This document shows positions 17,722 to 26,295 of a stretch of DNA of 64,000 nt, piece by piece; positions within the stretch are counted from its first letter, which is position 1, and each line of letters starts with the position of its first letter. Location: positions 62,001 to 126,000 of the forward strand of contig NZ_CP019329.1 of assembly GCF_001971705.1 (NCBI RefSeq), given 5' to 3'. The notes under the pieces are model-generated. The model saw nothing but the letters and a program-made list of their open reading frames with translations, had not been told where the DNA came from and did not search any database. The translations under genes were made by a program, and so were the position numbers. Source of the DNA: Natronorubrum daqingense. GTDB taxonomy: Archaea > Halobacteriota > Halobacteria > Halobacteriales > Natrialbaceae.

Positions 17722-20700
17722 CTACGTTAAGTACCGGCGTTGAACCACGATTCCAGATCCAAGTGCAACAACTCCACCTGCGGCTCCAGCCGCTCCTGAT
17801 GTCGAGAAGGGCAGGAATGGGATTCCGATCGACGGCACACTTGTCGCAATGCTGTGTTTCGTCGATTCGCCCCAATCAGGATCGTCGTTCACATACATCG
17901 ACAACTCACCGTCAGATTCGGTGAACGTCCGAATCACGGCTTTTCCGTCACCACGGTCGTCGATCTCGCCGTAGCGTTCGGTCTCGCCAACCTCCATCGG
18001 CTCGCCACGCCACCATCCTGGGTCGCCGCGCCAGATCGCCGCGTCCTCATCGAGATCGTCGAAGTGGATCACTGTCTCAACGCTGGTGTCGAGTGTCGCT
18101 TCATCACTGCCCTCGAGCAGTCGAACGTCGATGTTATCGACGCTCGAGTCCATCGCAGAGTCCGGCTTCACGTCAAGTCGTGATGGCGTGTCGTCTCCAG
18201 GCGTGATTGCCGAGATTCCAACGCGGTCATCGTCGACCGTCACTTCGGCGTCCCGAAGGCCTTCGCCGACGAGCGCCAGTTGCTCATCACCACTTGTTGA
18301 CTCTGTTCGGACCGTTGGATGGTCGCTACGCGGGTCCTCGAGCGCGCGGATCGAGAAGGTCTCAACAAACTCGTCGCCGGTATCAGCCCCCATCGTCGCA
18401 CGCACGTAGTGTTCTCCAGAGCCGTTCGTCTCGAACGCCCCGCGGTCGTCATCCCGGAGGTCAGCGTCGATCGTTTCACCTTCTGGGTCGAACACCTCGA
18501 TATCAGTCACGCCCTCGAAGTCGTTGTCTCCAGTCCGGAACGTCATACTCACACGATCCGAACTACCCGGCGATTTGGTGTTGAAGTCAATGGCGCGAAC
18601 ATCCGGCGTCTGGCCCTGGAACGCTGGGTTTTCAGCCGAAATTCGGTCGTCAATTATGCCATCTTCACCGCCACCGAAGATTCGGAGCTCGAGTCCTGCT
18701 GGATCGTCTTCATCGATCGGGAACTCCTCAACCGTGAGTGTGTTCGAGCCGAACGTGCCAGATTCGATCGACCAGTAGTCCTCGCCAAGCTCTTCGCTCG
18801 AGCCGTCAGCCCAATGGATTTCAGGATTCAGCGTATCCTCGTCGATTCCATCGGGGACTGGATACTCGGCGAATAGTTCACCGTCTTCGATATCCAACGG
18901 ATCGTCCAAATCGGGCGGATCAATCCCACCGATGCTCAGGATTGCCGTTTGCATGTGGCCTGTTTCCTCGGCCAGTTCATCGTTATCTAAGTCATCTGCA
19001 TCCTGGACTGAGTCGAACTCGCTGTCCTCCAGGTACCGTTCTTCTGCGTGCGGGTTGACCTCGATGATGGTCTTATGAGCTTCGTACGTCGACTCGAGCG
19101 TCGCGTTTTCCATCTCGTCGAAGCGTTCGTCGTACTCCGACTGCATGTCGCCGATGGTCTCGTTCAGCCGTTGGTCTTCAGCCCACTGCCGCCACTCGTC
19201 GAGATCATCGAGATCCATATTCGGCAGGTCTTCCGTGCCGAACGTCTCGAGTGTCACATCCTCATCCGGCACGTCATGCCGCTCGGGTGCGCCCACCTGG
19301 AACGTGCCGTTATAGCCGTGATCGCGAACATCTCGTAGGTCGCTAAAGGATGCGCCCGTGATATCCGTTAGTTGTTCGCCGTCCGCGCGATACGTTTGGA
19401 CTGTCGCGCGTTCAACGCCCGACTGCATTCGAAGGTCGAACTCGCCGTTTTCGTCAGTCGTCGTCGTACGGCGCTCGAAAATACCATCTCCGATGTTGTC
19501 CTGAATCTCTTGGGCGCGATCGGTGAGCTCACCAGCTTCGTCCTCGAGGTCGTGGACGATATTCGAGACCATATCCTCGGGGTCGCCGACAATGAGGAAG
19601 TATGCCGCCGCCTCGTTACCTTCTGGATAGATTCGATAGATACCCTCCGATGGGTTCAACGTGGCCGCTTCGTGCTCTTTCGTGCTCAACGAGTAGCTGC
19701 CGGTCGTTTCGACCCGTGGCTGCGTCTGGCGTTCGTAAGTCGACGTCGTCTCGCCAGACATCGAGAGCTGTTCGACCACGATTTCGCCACTCGTCGTTCG
19801 TCCTGGTAGTGCATCGTCAATAGAGTCCTCTCGGTCGCTGACAAGCCCACCAGATTCGGTTGCATCCCACTTCGAGAGGACCAGTTGCTCACCTTCGTCA
19901 ACAACGAGGTGTGGCTCGCCAAGATCAGGATCAACCTGCTGCATATCGAGCAGCGTTTCAGACGCCCACGTTCCTCGTTGGGCGTTCATGTCCCAGTCAT
20001 CTTCGGTGTGGACCGCCGCGTACTCGCCGCCAACATCGCCGAGAAGGTCGTCGAGGTCGGTCTCGAGATTGAACATCTCATCCGCGAAGTCGCCGGGGTC
20101 GTCCTCGAAGATGTCCTCGTCGATCAGGTTGAAGTCATCTTCCCACTCATCAGGGAAGGGATCGGATGCATCGTCGAGCAGTTGCTCGGCTTCGGCTTCC
20201 GCGTCTTCGACCGTGTCGTTCAGTGCATCGTGATTTGTGCCGAGGCCTTCGACAGTCGAGTTTTCGATTGGTTCGCCGCTTTGGTCGACGACCTGTCCGC
20301 TCAAGGAGTTGCCCCCGCCGTCGATCTGGTCAACAAACAGTTCTCGATTGTTATCGGTGTGGCCGGCCGATGCGAAGAACTCACCCTCGAATTCCTCAAA
20401 GCTATCTTCTAATTGCCAGTCCTCTGGTTCATCAGTTCCCGATTCCCAGACTTTTGCAGTCACGTCCCCACCGTCAACTTGAATCCGCCAATCGGCCCAT
20501 TCGCCCTCGAAGGAAGTGCCAATGGTATCACCTTCTGGGTCATCCGTTGGGTCAGTTTGGAGGTATGTCTCGCCATTTTCTTCGCTGAACACGAGCGAGA
20601 TTTGGTCTTCATCGGTTCGATCTTCTACGTCACCGATTCCGATTCGAGTACGGCTATCGCCCATGTCCGCGCGCGATGTACCCGATACTTCGAAATTGGC

Positions 20701-21168
20701 GCTCGTATCAATAGTCGGTCCATCCTCCCACATCACGCGCCCATCGGGCGACGTACCGGACGTGTCATCTTCGACGCTAAGGGAATTATCAGTCAAAAAT
20801 CCCTCGTCAGCTATCTCTTCATGTCCTTCCACCGATTGCCATTCCGATGGCTCATCGCCAGCTTCGTAATCCTCAAAATCAGTGAAGTACGAGGAGTTTT
20901 CTTCATCAGTGGTTTCTATTGTTTGTTCGAGTTGGGCGTCCTCGAGTGAGTTAAGATCCTCTTCGCCCGATAGCTGAGGTTCTGGCTCTACTTCAGCACC
21001 GGCGTCCATTCCAGACGCTGCCGCCGGCATCGCCGGCATCGATGCGACCATCAAAACCGCGAAGAACACTGCAATCAGGGCTTTCCGAGGTGTCCCCGAC
21101 CACAGTCCCTCCAACGCGTTCAGTCGACTGCTGTTGCTATCCGTCTTGGATGACTGGTGTTGTCTCAT
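17722..21168 (-). CDS. Giant anchored surface protein (1,148 residues)
   Basis: A hydrophobic signal lies after a 28-residue basic lead (cleavage near residue 52), and a Gly/Ala-rich membrane helix followed by QRRYLT ends the protein, so it should be anchored at the outer face. The long ectodomain starts with a lectin-like beta domain (about 90-300), holds a carboxypeptidase-regulatory-like stretch (SGQVVDQSGEPIENSTV) split by an acidic helical region, and ends with Ig-like repeats. Many N-x-S/T sites could be glycosylated. It is the largest gene of the array and could form a spike, fibre or adhesion protein. Function not established. Confidence 0.78.
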   Translation of the reverse strand: MRQHQSSKTDSNSSRLNALEGLWSGTPRKALIAVFFAVLMVASMPAMPAAASGMDAGAEVEPEPQLSGEEDLNSLEDAQLEQTIETTDEENSSYFTDFEDYEAGDEPSEWQSVEGHEEIADEGFLTDNSLSVEDDTSGTSPDGRVMWEDGPTIDTSANFEVSGTSRADMGDSRTRIGIGDVEDRTDEDQISLVFSEENGETYLQTDPTDDPEGDTIGTSFEGEWADWRIQVDGGDVTAKVWESGTDEPEDWQLEDSFEEFEGEFFASAGHTDNNRELFVDQIDGGGNSLSGQVVDQSGEPIENSTVEGLGTNHDALNDTVEDAEAEAEQLLDDASDPFPDEWEDDFNLIDEDIFEDDPGDFADEMFNLETDLDDLLGDVGGEYAAVHTEDDWDMNAQRGTWASETLLDMQQVDPDLGEPHLVVDEGEQLVLSKWDATESGGLVSDREDSIDDALPGRTTSGEIVVEQLSMSGETTSTYERQTQPRVETTGSYSLSTKEHEAATLNPSEGIYRIYPEGNEAAAYFLIVGDPEDMVSNIVHDLEDEAGELTDRAQEIQDNIGDGIFERRTTTTDENGEFDLRMQSGVERATVQTYRADGEQLTDITGASFSDLRDVRDHGYNGTFQVGAPERHDVPDEDVTLETFGTEDLPNMDLDDLDEWRQWAEDQRLNETIGDMQSEYDERFDEMENATLESTYEAHKTIIEVNPHAEERYLEDSEFDSVQDADDLDNDELAEETGHMQTAILSIGGIDPPDLDDPLDIEDGELFAEYPVPDGIDEDTLNPEIHWADGSSEELGEDYWSIESGTFGSNTLTVEEFPIDEDDPAGLELRIFGGGEDGIIDDRISAENPAFQGQTPDVRAIDFNTKSPGSSDRVSMTFRTGDNDFEGVTDIEVFDPEGETIDADLRDDDRGAFETNGSGEHYVRATMGADTGDEFVETFSIRALEDPRSDHPTVRTESTSGDEQLALVGEGLRDAEVTVDDDRVGISAITPGDDTPSRLDVKPDSAMDSSVDNIDVRLLEGSDEATLDTSVETVIHFDDLDEDAAIWRGDPGWWRGEPMEVGETERYGEIDDRGDGKAVIRTFTESDGELSMYVNDDPDWGESTKHSIATSVPSIGIPFLPFSTSGAAGAAGGVVALGSGIVVQRRYLT

Positions 21169-21174
21169 AGAAAT

Positions 21175-21819
21175 TCACTCCTCAACTGTGGCCGCAAGCT
21201 CGAGTTCCGTCGGATTGAACGTCCAGCGCCCAACCCGGCGCATGATCTCCGTGTCGTGAATGTCTCCGGACGACTTGAGCGTCATCGCCCGATCTCTGAT
21301 TTTCGCTTTGGTTCGCGATGTGAGTCGCGTCTGCACAAGCGCGAAAAAGAGGTCGATCGCCTCGAGTAACTCCGATTTCGATCGGTCAGGGATAATCCCG
21401 CCGAACGTGACGTGGCCGACCTCCGAGTAGCGCCACGGTTCCGTTGCTGGCGCTTTCTTTTGCATCTGAGTCTGTGGGGTGTGACGATACCGACGCGTTG
21501 GCGGGAACACCTCTTCGTCCGTCAGATCGATCACTTGGCCTTCGAAATCGTGCAGACCCTCTTCTGGAGGTTCATGCAACGCAATCGGGTCGATGATCCG
21601 ATCGGAGGTTTGCTTCAAAACCAATCGGGTCAACGAGGATTCCTTTGTCGTTCCGGTCGTCTCACTGTGACCGGAACTCGAGTCACCGTGGGTGCCGTCT
21701 TCAGCTTCAGTTTCAGCTTCGTCGTCCTCGATCCAGTTGTATGGACTGTACTGTGCGGTGTCCGCTGACTGCCTGTCTGTATCGACAGACTTGGCAGTCT
21801 GGTCTGCGTGGGCTGACAT
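21175..21819 (-). CDS. Soluble protein at the head of the surface-protein operon
   Basis: 214 residues. The first 65 residues are acidic and disordered. The rest has several basic and helical stretches and no membrane segment. Its stop lies 6 nt before the surface-protein start and its own ATG is at 21817-21819, so it is probably the first gene of the leftward transcript. No family recognised. A cytosolic regulator or adaptor is possible. Confidence 0.62.
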   Translation of the reverse strand: MSAHADQTAKSVDTDRQSADTAQYSPYNWIEDDEAETEAEDGTHGDSSSGHSETTGTTKESSLTRLVLKQTSDRIIDPIALHEPPEEGLHDFEGQVIDLTDEEVFPPTRRYRHTPQTQMQKKAPATEPWRYSEVGHVTFGGIIPDRSKSELLEAIDLFFALVQTRLTSRTKAKIRDRAMTLKSSGDIHDTEIMRRVGRWTFNPTELELAATVEE

Positions 21820-22224
21820 TGTAGGGGTGTTGTGCGTATGCGACGGGTTTTGGACGTAGCAGGCCGTTTACTGTCCGATAACGGATTCCGGGTACGGATA
21901 CGGGTATGGCTATGGCCGCTGCTACGACATCGATTCCAAGTGCTCGCGCTACTCTCGAATGCTGATGGACGGGAGAAGCGTAGCTATCGAATTTGGCCAC
22001 ACGACACGGCCGCCCTGAACTGCTCAGTCACTCGCACAGATCGGGTCTTAGCCGACGTTACTTCGTGACTTTACCGTCGTGTGACCTTGTGTATACGAGC
22101 GTACGGGTTCATCTAATATGAAAGTAATGGGTGCCAACCGATTTCTTCCGGAAATATCGGTGCTGTGGGCCTTGGTTTAGGTCTGGGACTGACCCTTCAA
22201 GTGGGGTGAGGTGGAAAAGTGGAT
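21820..22224 (-). other. Non-coding stretch upstream of the leftward array
   Basis: Four hundred bases with no frame I can support on either strand. It must hold the promoter for the leftward genes, but I see no clear TATA element at the expected distance from 21819. A run of imperfect GG-TACGG/GG-TATGG units occurs near 21890-21915. Confidence 0.4.
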
Positions 22225-22419
22225 TTACGGCGACGAATCCTGGGTCCGTTCTTCAGTCAACTCGTTGGGTTCTGGGATTGGGTGCTCGCCAGTATCCGGG
22301 GTGGGGAGATCTTCGAACGAAACACGTTCCCACTCGTCTGGTCGCGCGCAGTCATCTGCCTCGAGTGGTTCACGCTCACGTTCAGAGTCGTTCTGATCAT
22401 CCTTTTTGTCCGAAGTCAT
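22225..22419 (-). CDS. Small acidic protein, paired with the 22642 gene
   Basis: 64 residues from the ATG at 22417-22419. An in-frame ATG at 22467 would add 16 residues. It is nearly all charged or polar with Pro-Glu motifs and no fold I can recognise. The 25 bases before its start are almost the same as those before the gene at 23176, including a CCCGGG and the sequence TATACATGAC or TGTGTATGAC. This shared leader suggests common regulation of the two small acidic proteins that flank the 134-residue gene. Confidence 0.5.
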   Translation of the reverse strand: MTSDKKDDQNDSEREREPLEADDCARPDEWERVSFEDLPTPDTGEHPIPEPNELTEERTQDSSP

Positions 22420-22641
22420 GTATATCCCGGGAATGAGTACCCAATACCCAACTGCTGACTTTGCCATCCACTGCCTATCAGTTAGTTGTTCAATGGTATT
22501 TCCGCCCCTGACGCATAGTGATAATGGTTATTCCCATGTCATTAACGTGGTTTTCGAGACCCGAATAGTCAATCAAAGAAGCGGTCTTCGCCCGCGCCCT
22601 AGCCGAGGGTTTATCTCTAATCCGGCCAGATTACTGACTGA

Positions 22642-23046
22642 ATGGACCCCGTCAACGAAACAGAGTATACGAACGAAATCGCGCCACCATATACGCGGAT
22701 TCGTACGTACTTCGCGACTGATCGGGGCCAAGTCATTCGTTTTGTCGTGAAACTCGAGTACAACATCTCAAACAATACAGCCCTCCTCGAGAAGTGGGAA
22801 GAGGTCGCCCGATTTGATCACAACCCAGAGTCACAGGACGGTCACGATATCACGGATGAAGGTCTCCATATGGATCTTATCGAACCGAATGGGGACGATC
22901 GGCGTGCATGGGGGTTTCCCGACGTTCCAATTAATGACGCTCCTCGATGGTGTGAGAGTTACTTCGAATCAAATCACCGGCGCTTGACAAAGCGATTCGC
23001 AAAAGAAATCGGAATAGAAAAGTGGAATTTACCTACTCGTCGATAG
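22642..23046 (+). CDS. 134-residue protein of unknown function
   Basis: The protein begins at ATG 22642, about 30 nt after a TATA-like TTTATC, consistent with a leaderless transcript. It is a soluble alpha/beta protein with a conserved-looking core (VVKLEYN, WEEVARFDHNP, GLHMDLI) and a basic C-terminus. The last 14 bases overlap the 3' end of the small acidic gene on the other strand. A basic soluble protein beside very acidic partners recalls toxin-antitoxin or inhibitor pairs, but nothing proves this. Confidence 0.6.
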   Translation: MDPVNETEYTNEIAPPYTRIRTYFATDRGQVIRFVVKLEYNISNNTALLEKWEEVARFDHNPESQDGHDITDEGLHMDLIEPNGDDRRAWGFPDVPINDAPRWCESYFESNHRRLTKRFAKEIGIEKWNLPTRR

Positions 23047-23176
23047 TCTCCCACTCGAGATCTTCAAGCTCTGGCTTTGGATACTCCTCAAAATCAGGTT
23101 CAAACTCCTCTTTAGGCCGGTCAGTTTCCTCTGCCAAGCGTTCAGCCGCATTCTCCGGTTTCTTTTTCAATGTCAT
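23033..23176 (-). CDS. Small acidic protein, same leader as 22225 gene
   Basis: 47 residues starting at ATG 23174-23176, with a Lys-rich first ten residues and then a Glu/Pro-rich remainder. Its upstream sequence matches that of the 22225 gene. The gene converges on and overlaps the 22642 gene by 14 nt. It is too short to assign. The common leader is the best evidence that it is real. Confidence 0.45.
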   Translation of the reverse strand: MTLKKKPENAAERLAEETDRPKEEFEPDFEEYPKPELEDLEWETIDE

Positions 23177-23320
23177 ACACACCCCGGGATTTGATACCCG
23201 TATTCTGTTTGCGTTGTTTACTACACACCCCCTACGAATTTGCAATGTCCGTTAGGGGGTGTCTAACTGGTATCTAGTCCACAACACCCAGTGGACATAA
23301 ATCTTCACCATGGTTTGTGA

Positions 23321-23719
23321 TCAGTCCACTATCTCCATGCCAGCGGCCTCGAGCGCCTTCGGCCACGTTCCCCATCGGCGCAGGTACGGCGTGATAGAGT
23401 GCTCACCGCGTTGATTCATCTCCGACTGTGACGGCGGCCGGCCGAGTTCCACTGCGAGGTCGCGAACCGCGTCGATCAGGTCGTCCTCGTCGACGCGTCG
23501 CCCAGGTCGAATATCCTCTGGGTTGAGCCCTGCCTCTTTGCGTGCATCAAACCACGACTCGAATCGTCGAAAATAGGTCGATGGGTCGTATTCGCCGTGT
23601 TCCTCAACGTCTTCAAGAAGCACTGGCTGGCCGTGTTCATCCGCTAGTCGCTGGAGATCGGCGAGGGGGTCCGCGTCGGAGAGATATTCGTGGTTGTGAA
23701 AACTTTGATTATTCGTCAA
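23321..23719 (-). CDS. Homing-endonuclease-associated repeat protein
   Basis: 132 residues with two copies of a roughly 45-residue helical repeat. The first runs through LQRLADEHGQPV, YFRRFESWFDARKEAGL. The second runs through AVRDLAVELGRPPSQSEM, YLRRWGTWPKALEAAGM. This is the small DNA-binding repeat found beside HNH and other homing endonucleases in haloarchaea (Pfam family HNH_repeat). No nuclease domain is attached, so it probably binds DNA or acts as a regulator. Its start lies only 16 bases from the start of the divergent membrane-protein gene. Confidence 0.75.
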   Translation of the reverse strand: MTNNQSFHNHEYLSDADPLADLQRLADEHGQPVLLEDVEEHGEYDPSTYFRRFESWFDARKEAGLNPEDIRPGRRVDEDDLIDAVRDLAVELGRPPSQSEMNQRGEHSITPYLRRWGTWPKALEAAGMEIVD

Positions 23720-23735
23720 GCCGAATTGTTAATTG

Positions 23736-23981
23736 ATGGATGTTGAGGTAACACCCGAAAATATATTCACTGGCCTTTTTGCATTTCTAATAGTGGTTAC
23801 AGCCGGTCCAGCGATCTCTAGCGCAAAGTCTGAGGCGGCCTGGTCACTTCTTCACACTGCGGTTTTTGATGTTAGTGGACTGGCCCCAAGAATGGTGGTT
23901 GTTTGGACTGCTGTTATCGTACTTCTTGCTGTGCCTGGGTACGTTGCTCTAGCGAAAATCCCATTTGAGAGCCGAGGATGA
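23736..23981 (+). CDS. Small two-helix membrane protein
   Basis: 81 residues from ATG 23736. Hydrophobic helices lie at about 11-28 and 51-72, with a short polar loop between. It is divergent from the repeat protein, so the two genes share a very short control region. No family recognised. Confidence 0.5.
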   Translation: MDVEVTPENIFTGLFAFLIVVTAGPAISSAKSEAAWSLLHTAVFDVSGLAPRMVVVWTAVIVLLAVPGYVALAKIPFESRG

Positions 23982-23982
23982 C

Positions 23983-24018
23983 TTCCCTACGAGGTTCCCT
24001 TCGAGGTTCCCTTCGAAT
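23983..24018. repeat. Three tandem 12-nt repeats
   Basis: Three head-to-tail copies of TTCCCTTCGAGG (the first has A for T at position 7, the third ends AAT) start just after the stop of the membrane-protein gene. They sit between two convergent genes, so a role in termination or simple slippage expansion are both possible. Confidence 0.7.
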
Positions 24019-24085
24019 ACAGTGGGGGGGATCGAAATTTAGAGCTAGTATCCGTCACTGCGTAATTACATCCAGGGCCGGGATT

Positions 24086-24352
24086 TTACTGTGTATCCTC
24101 ATTTTGCTTGAGTTCGCTCGCGTCAAGTTCCTCATTGAGATAAGCTTCCCCTTCCTCAGTAATCCCATAGAGGCCGCGGGAGATTCGATCAACCAATCCA
24201 TATTTGGCAAGCACAGGGCACCGATTTCGGGCATGGCCAGCGCTAGGCCCGCCAAGATCTTCGATTGCTGTCGGAGTTAAATTGCCATACTCACGAATGA
24301 GTTCCAGAATTTTATCGTCCGACGGAACCATCCACTCAGCTTCCTGGCGCAT
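24086..24352 (-). CDS. phiH1-repressor-like winged-helix protein
   Basis: 88 residues when started at the ATG giving MRQEAEWM, the N-terminus typical of haloarchaeal phiH-type repressors. A longer ATG at 24382 exists. A single winged helix covers residues about 9-75, with the wing at GLYGITEEGEAYL. It faces the TnpB-like operon across a 227-nt region holding two inverted repeats, so it probably represses that operon and itself. A related intact gene at 52753 faces the second operon of the window. Confidence 0.75.
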   Translation of the reverse strand: MRQEAEWMVPSDDKILELIREYGNLTPTAIEDLGGPSAGHARNRCPVLAKYGLVDRISRGLYGITEEGEAYLNEELDASELKQNEDTQ

Positions 24353-24435
24353 CTCGTTCGAGGAGTTGGGAGCAATAAACATACGGATACTGGTTATAGG
24401 TGTATTCTGTCCACTCGTGCATAAAAACTTGTATT

Positions 24436-24463
24436 GTATAATTGTATACTGACGACTCGTCAG
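24436..24463. promoter_or_regulatory. Two adjacent inverted repeats, candidate operators
   Basis: GTATA-ATTG-TATAC (24436-24449) is followed directly by the perfect palindrome CTGACGA-C-TCGTCAG (24449-24463). They lie between a winged-helix repressor gene on the left and the operon starting at 24580, immediately upstream of a TATA-like GCTATATTA (24467-24475). This is the position expected for repressor binding in haloarchaea. Confidence 0.6.
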
Positions 24464-24479
24464 TAAGCTATATTAGTAG

Positions 24480-24579
24480 CCGGTGTCAAATGGCTGTTGA
24501 CCTGCCCCTTCTGGGCCTCAAAGGTCCAGCGTGCTGGAGACACGCCGGGGTCGGGTCACCCTAGCAAGAGTTTCCGACC
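24480..24579 (+). ncRNA. Structured leader of the TnpB-like operon
   Basis: The 100 bases before the ATG at 24580 contain several nested complementary segments. CCGGTGTC (24480-24487) pairs with GACAC-G-CCGG (24539-24548). Inside it are GACCTGCCC with GGGC...AGGTC (24499-24526) and TCCAG with CTGGA (24525-24538), which compete for two bases. GGTCGG (24549-24554) pairs with CCGACC (24574-24579), whose last base touches the start codon. It may be a regulatory leader or a guide-like RNA. The true transcription start is unknown and could fall inside the first stem. Confidence 0.4.
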
Positions 24580-24846
24580 ATGCAAAATGACCGCTCGAGG
24601 GGCAATGAATATTGCCCCATAGACGATGGTACAGCTGGCCGATCGATTGGCCACGAAAACACCACCAACAAAACGCACCCGCGCCAAAGCCCGGACACAC
24701 GGGCGAAAGGCCGTACACCCCACACTCGCCCGTCCGTAGAGTTCCCCGCAAAGGCACCTAAACGACAGGACACCACGCAGTACGACGAACTCATCGTCGC
24801 CAACGACGATGCGATCCTCTTCGAAGCCTCGAGAGGTGACCACTGA
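24580..24846 (+). CDS. Small basic protein, first gene of TnpB-like operon
   Basis: 88 residues, polar and rich in Thr, Arg, Pro and Asn, with a short folded-looking C-terminus (YDELIVANDDAILFEAS). There is no motif I recognise. Its TGA overlaps the next ATG (TGATG), so the two genes are coupled. The C-terminal hydrophobic strand might contact the zinc-ribbon protein encoded next. Confidence 0.6.
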   Translation: MQNDRSRGNEYCPIDDGTAGRSIGHENTTNKTHPRQSPDTRAKGRTPHTRPSVEFPAKAPKRQDTTQYDELIVANDDAILFEASRGDH

Positions 24847-25601
24847 TGGTGCGTGGCGGGTGCAAACACTGCGGGCAACGAACCACGAACAACCGGCTGT
24901 GCAATCGCTGCCAGACGCTCGAGCATCGAGATTTTTTCGTCGAAACCGACGGCCAACCCACCAATACCGACGACGCGCTCGAGTATCGCTGCACCAACTG
25001 CGGGTGCGAGTACACCGCGGCCGGCTCAGAAAGCTGCCCCGACTGCGGGTCCCGACGTCGCCGGTACATCGGTCCACTGTCTGGCGAACAACCAAACGAA
25101 CGAACCCTAGCCACCGACGGGGGCCGCGACACCCACCAGGGAACCCTCGAATTCGTCTTCGAGTACACGACCGTCGATGACCGTCGTCGCCGCGTCACAA
25201 TCATTCCCGATACGGGCGGCGAAGGGTGGCGAATCACCCACGAACGCCGCGATGGCGAGTGGCGGGAAACTGGGCGTGAGCCAATTTCGGGCCTCCACCT
25301 CCAGCTATCGTCAACCGAGAACGCAAACCCAGCCACCCCGTCAACTAACCATTCAGCTGTCGACCTCGAGACACTCGCAACTGCCCACGACCAACTCGAG
25401 TGGGCGGACGTGCCCAATGTCTCAACTGCTGAAGCTGCAGCCTGGGCCGCCCGCCTACGAGAGGCACACGACCGTCTCGAGACAGATCTGACGGGAACTG
25501 TCGACAGACCGGCAGAGATCGACTCCGATGGCGGGACAACCACCGTCCGAGGACCCAAACCCGACACCCAAGAGCCCTCGCCAGGTGGTCCCAATGCGTA
25601 A
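24846..25601 (+). CDS. Double zinc-ribbon protein
   Basis: 251 residues. Two cysteine clusters open the protein: C6-x2-C9 with C19-x2-C22, and C49-x2-C52 (plus C54) with C64-x2-C67, each able to hold one zinc. The remainder has a beta-rich domain (EFVFEYTTVDDRRRRVTI) and a helical acidic C-terminus. It overlaps the TnpB-like start by 8 nt (ATGCGTAA), so both should be made together. A nucleic-acid-binding accessory of the RuvC-like protein is a reasonable guess. Confidence 0.72.
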   Translation: MVRGGCKHCGQRTTNNRLCNRCQTLEHRDFFVETDGQPTNTDDALEYRCTNCGCEYTAAGSESCPDCGSRRRRYIGPLSGEQPNERTLATDGGRDTHQGTLEFVFEYTTVDDRRRRVTIIPDTGGEGWRITHERRDGEWRETGREPISGLHLQLSSTENANPATPSTNHSAVDLETLATAHDQLEWADVPNVSTAEAAAWAARLREAHDRLETDLTGTVDRPAEIDSDGGTTTVRGPKPDTQEPSPGGPNA

Positions 25602-26295
25602 CACCGACCAAACGGCGATCGGCGTCGACCTCGGCGAGTACAACCTGTACACCGCCTGCCCAGTAGGGATGCCCGATTGGAAGGGTGCCTACACGATCTG
25701 CGGCGATGAGTTGTGTACGCGCCTGGACGAACTCCGCGAGCAGGTCATCACACTGCTTGGCAGCGACTACGACCGCGACACGGTCGTCGCGTACGTCACC
25801 CAGCGGCGCAACGCACTGCTCGAGGACCTTGATAGCGCAGCGAGAGAACTGTGCGAGTACGCGAGCGCGTACGACTACCCCGTGCTGGTCACCGAGGACA
25901 GCCACTACCAGCCAGACCTCTGGGCATGGCTTACCAACTCGAACGCCCACCGCGGAACGGCGTGGGTCCTTCCGATGGCCCACCTGCGTCTTCGGGCGGT
26001 TGCTGACGAGTACGACATCGAGGTCGGAACAGTGCCTGAGGAGTACTCTTCCCAGGAATGCCACGACTGTAGCGTCATCGGTGAGCGGCCGCTGAACCGG
26101 ACCTTCCGTTGTACCAACCCAGACTGTCACGTCGAAACAGTCTACGCCGACTACAACGCTGCGAACGTCCTCGCACAACGGCACTACTCCGGCCAGCGAT
26201 GTGCATACCGACCCCCGATCTCGGTCACGGTGGGTGAACGTCCAGCCCTCGTCGCCGACGGTGGCTCGCCACAGCCGTCACGGAGAGATGTGTAA
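25594..26295 (+). CDS. RuvC-only TnpB/OrfB-like protein
   Basis: 233 residues from ATG 25594. The three RuvC-like acidic residues of TnpB are in place: D12 (AIGVDLGEYN), E101 (LVTEDSHYQ) and D186 (YADYNAAN). The inserted zinc finger has C156-x2-C159 and C173-x4-C178. The region normally preceding RuvC in TnpB (wedge and REC, about 170 residues) is absent, and no TnpA or insertion-sequence ends are seen. The gene is coupled to a zinc-ribbon gene. It may be a domesticated nuclease for replication, guide-independent cutting or regulation. Activity is not shown by sequence. Confidence 0.82.
   Translation: MRNTDQTAIGVDLGEYNLYTACPVGMPDWKGAYTICGDELCTRLDELREQVITLLGSDYDRDTVVAYVTQRRNALLEDLDSAARELCEYASAYDYPVLVTEDSHYQPDLWAWLTNSNAHRGTAWVLPMAHLRLRAVADEYDIEVGTVPEEYSSQECHDCSVIGERPLNRTFRCTNPDCHVETVYADYNAANVLAQRHYSGQRCAYRPPISVTVGERPALVADGGSPQPSRRDV

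Noticed and set aside
1-21819. Tailed-virus (caudovirus) structural module
   Set aside because: No portal, terminase, capsid, tape-measure or baseplate protein is present, and most products carry export signals or membrane helices.
25594-26295. Complete IS200/IS605 element
   Set aside because: There is no TnpA gene and the N-terminal half of TnpB is absent. The gene overlaps an operon neighbour rather than having transposon ends.
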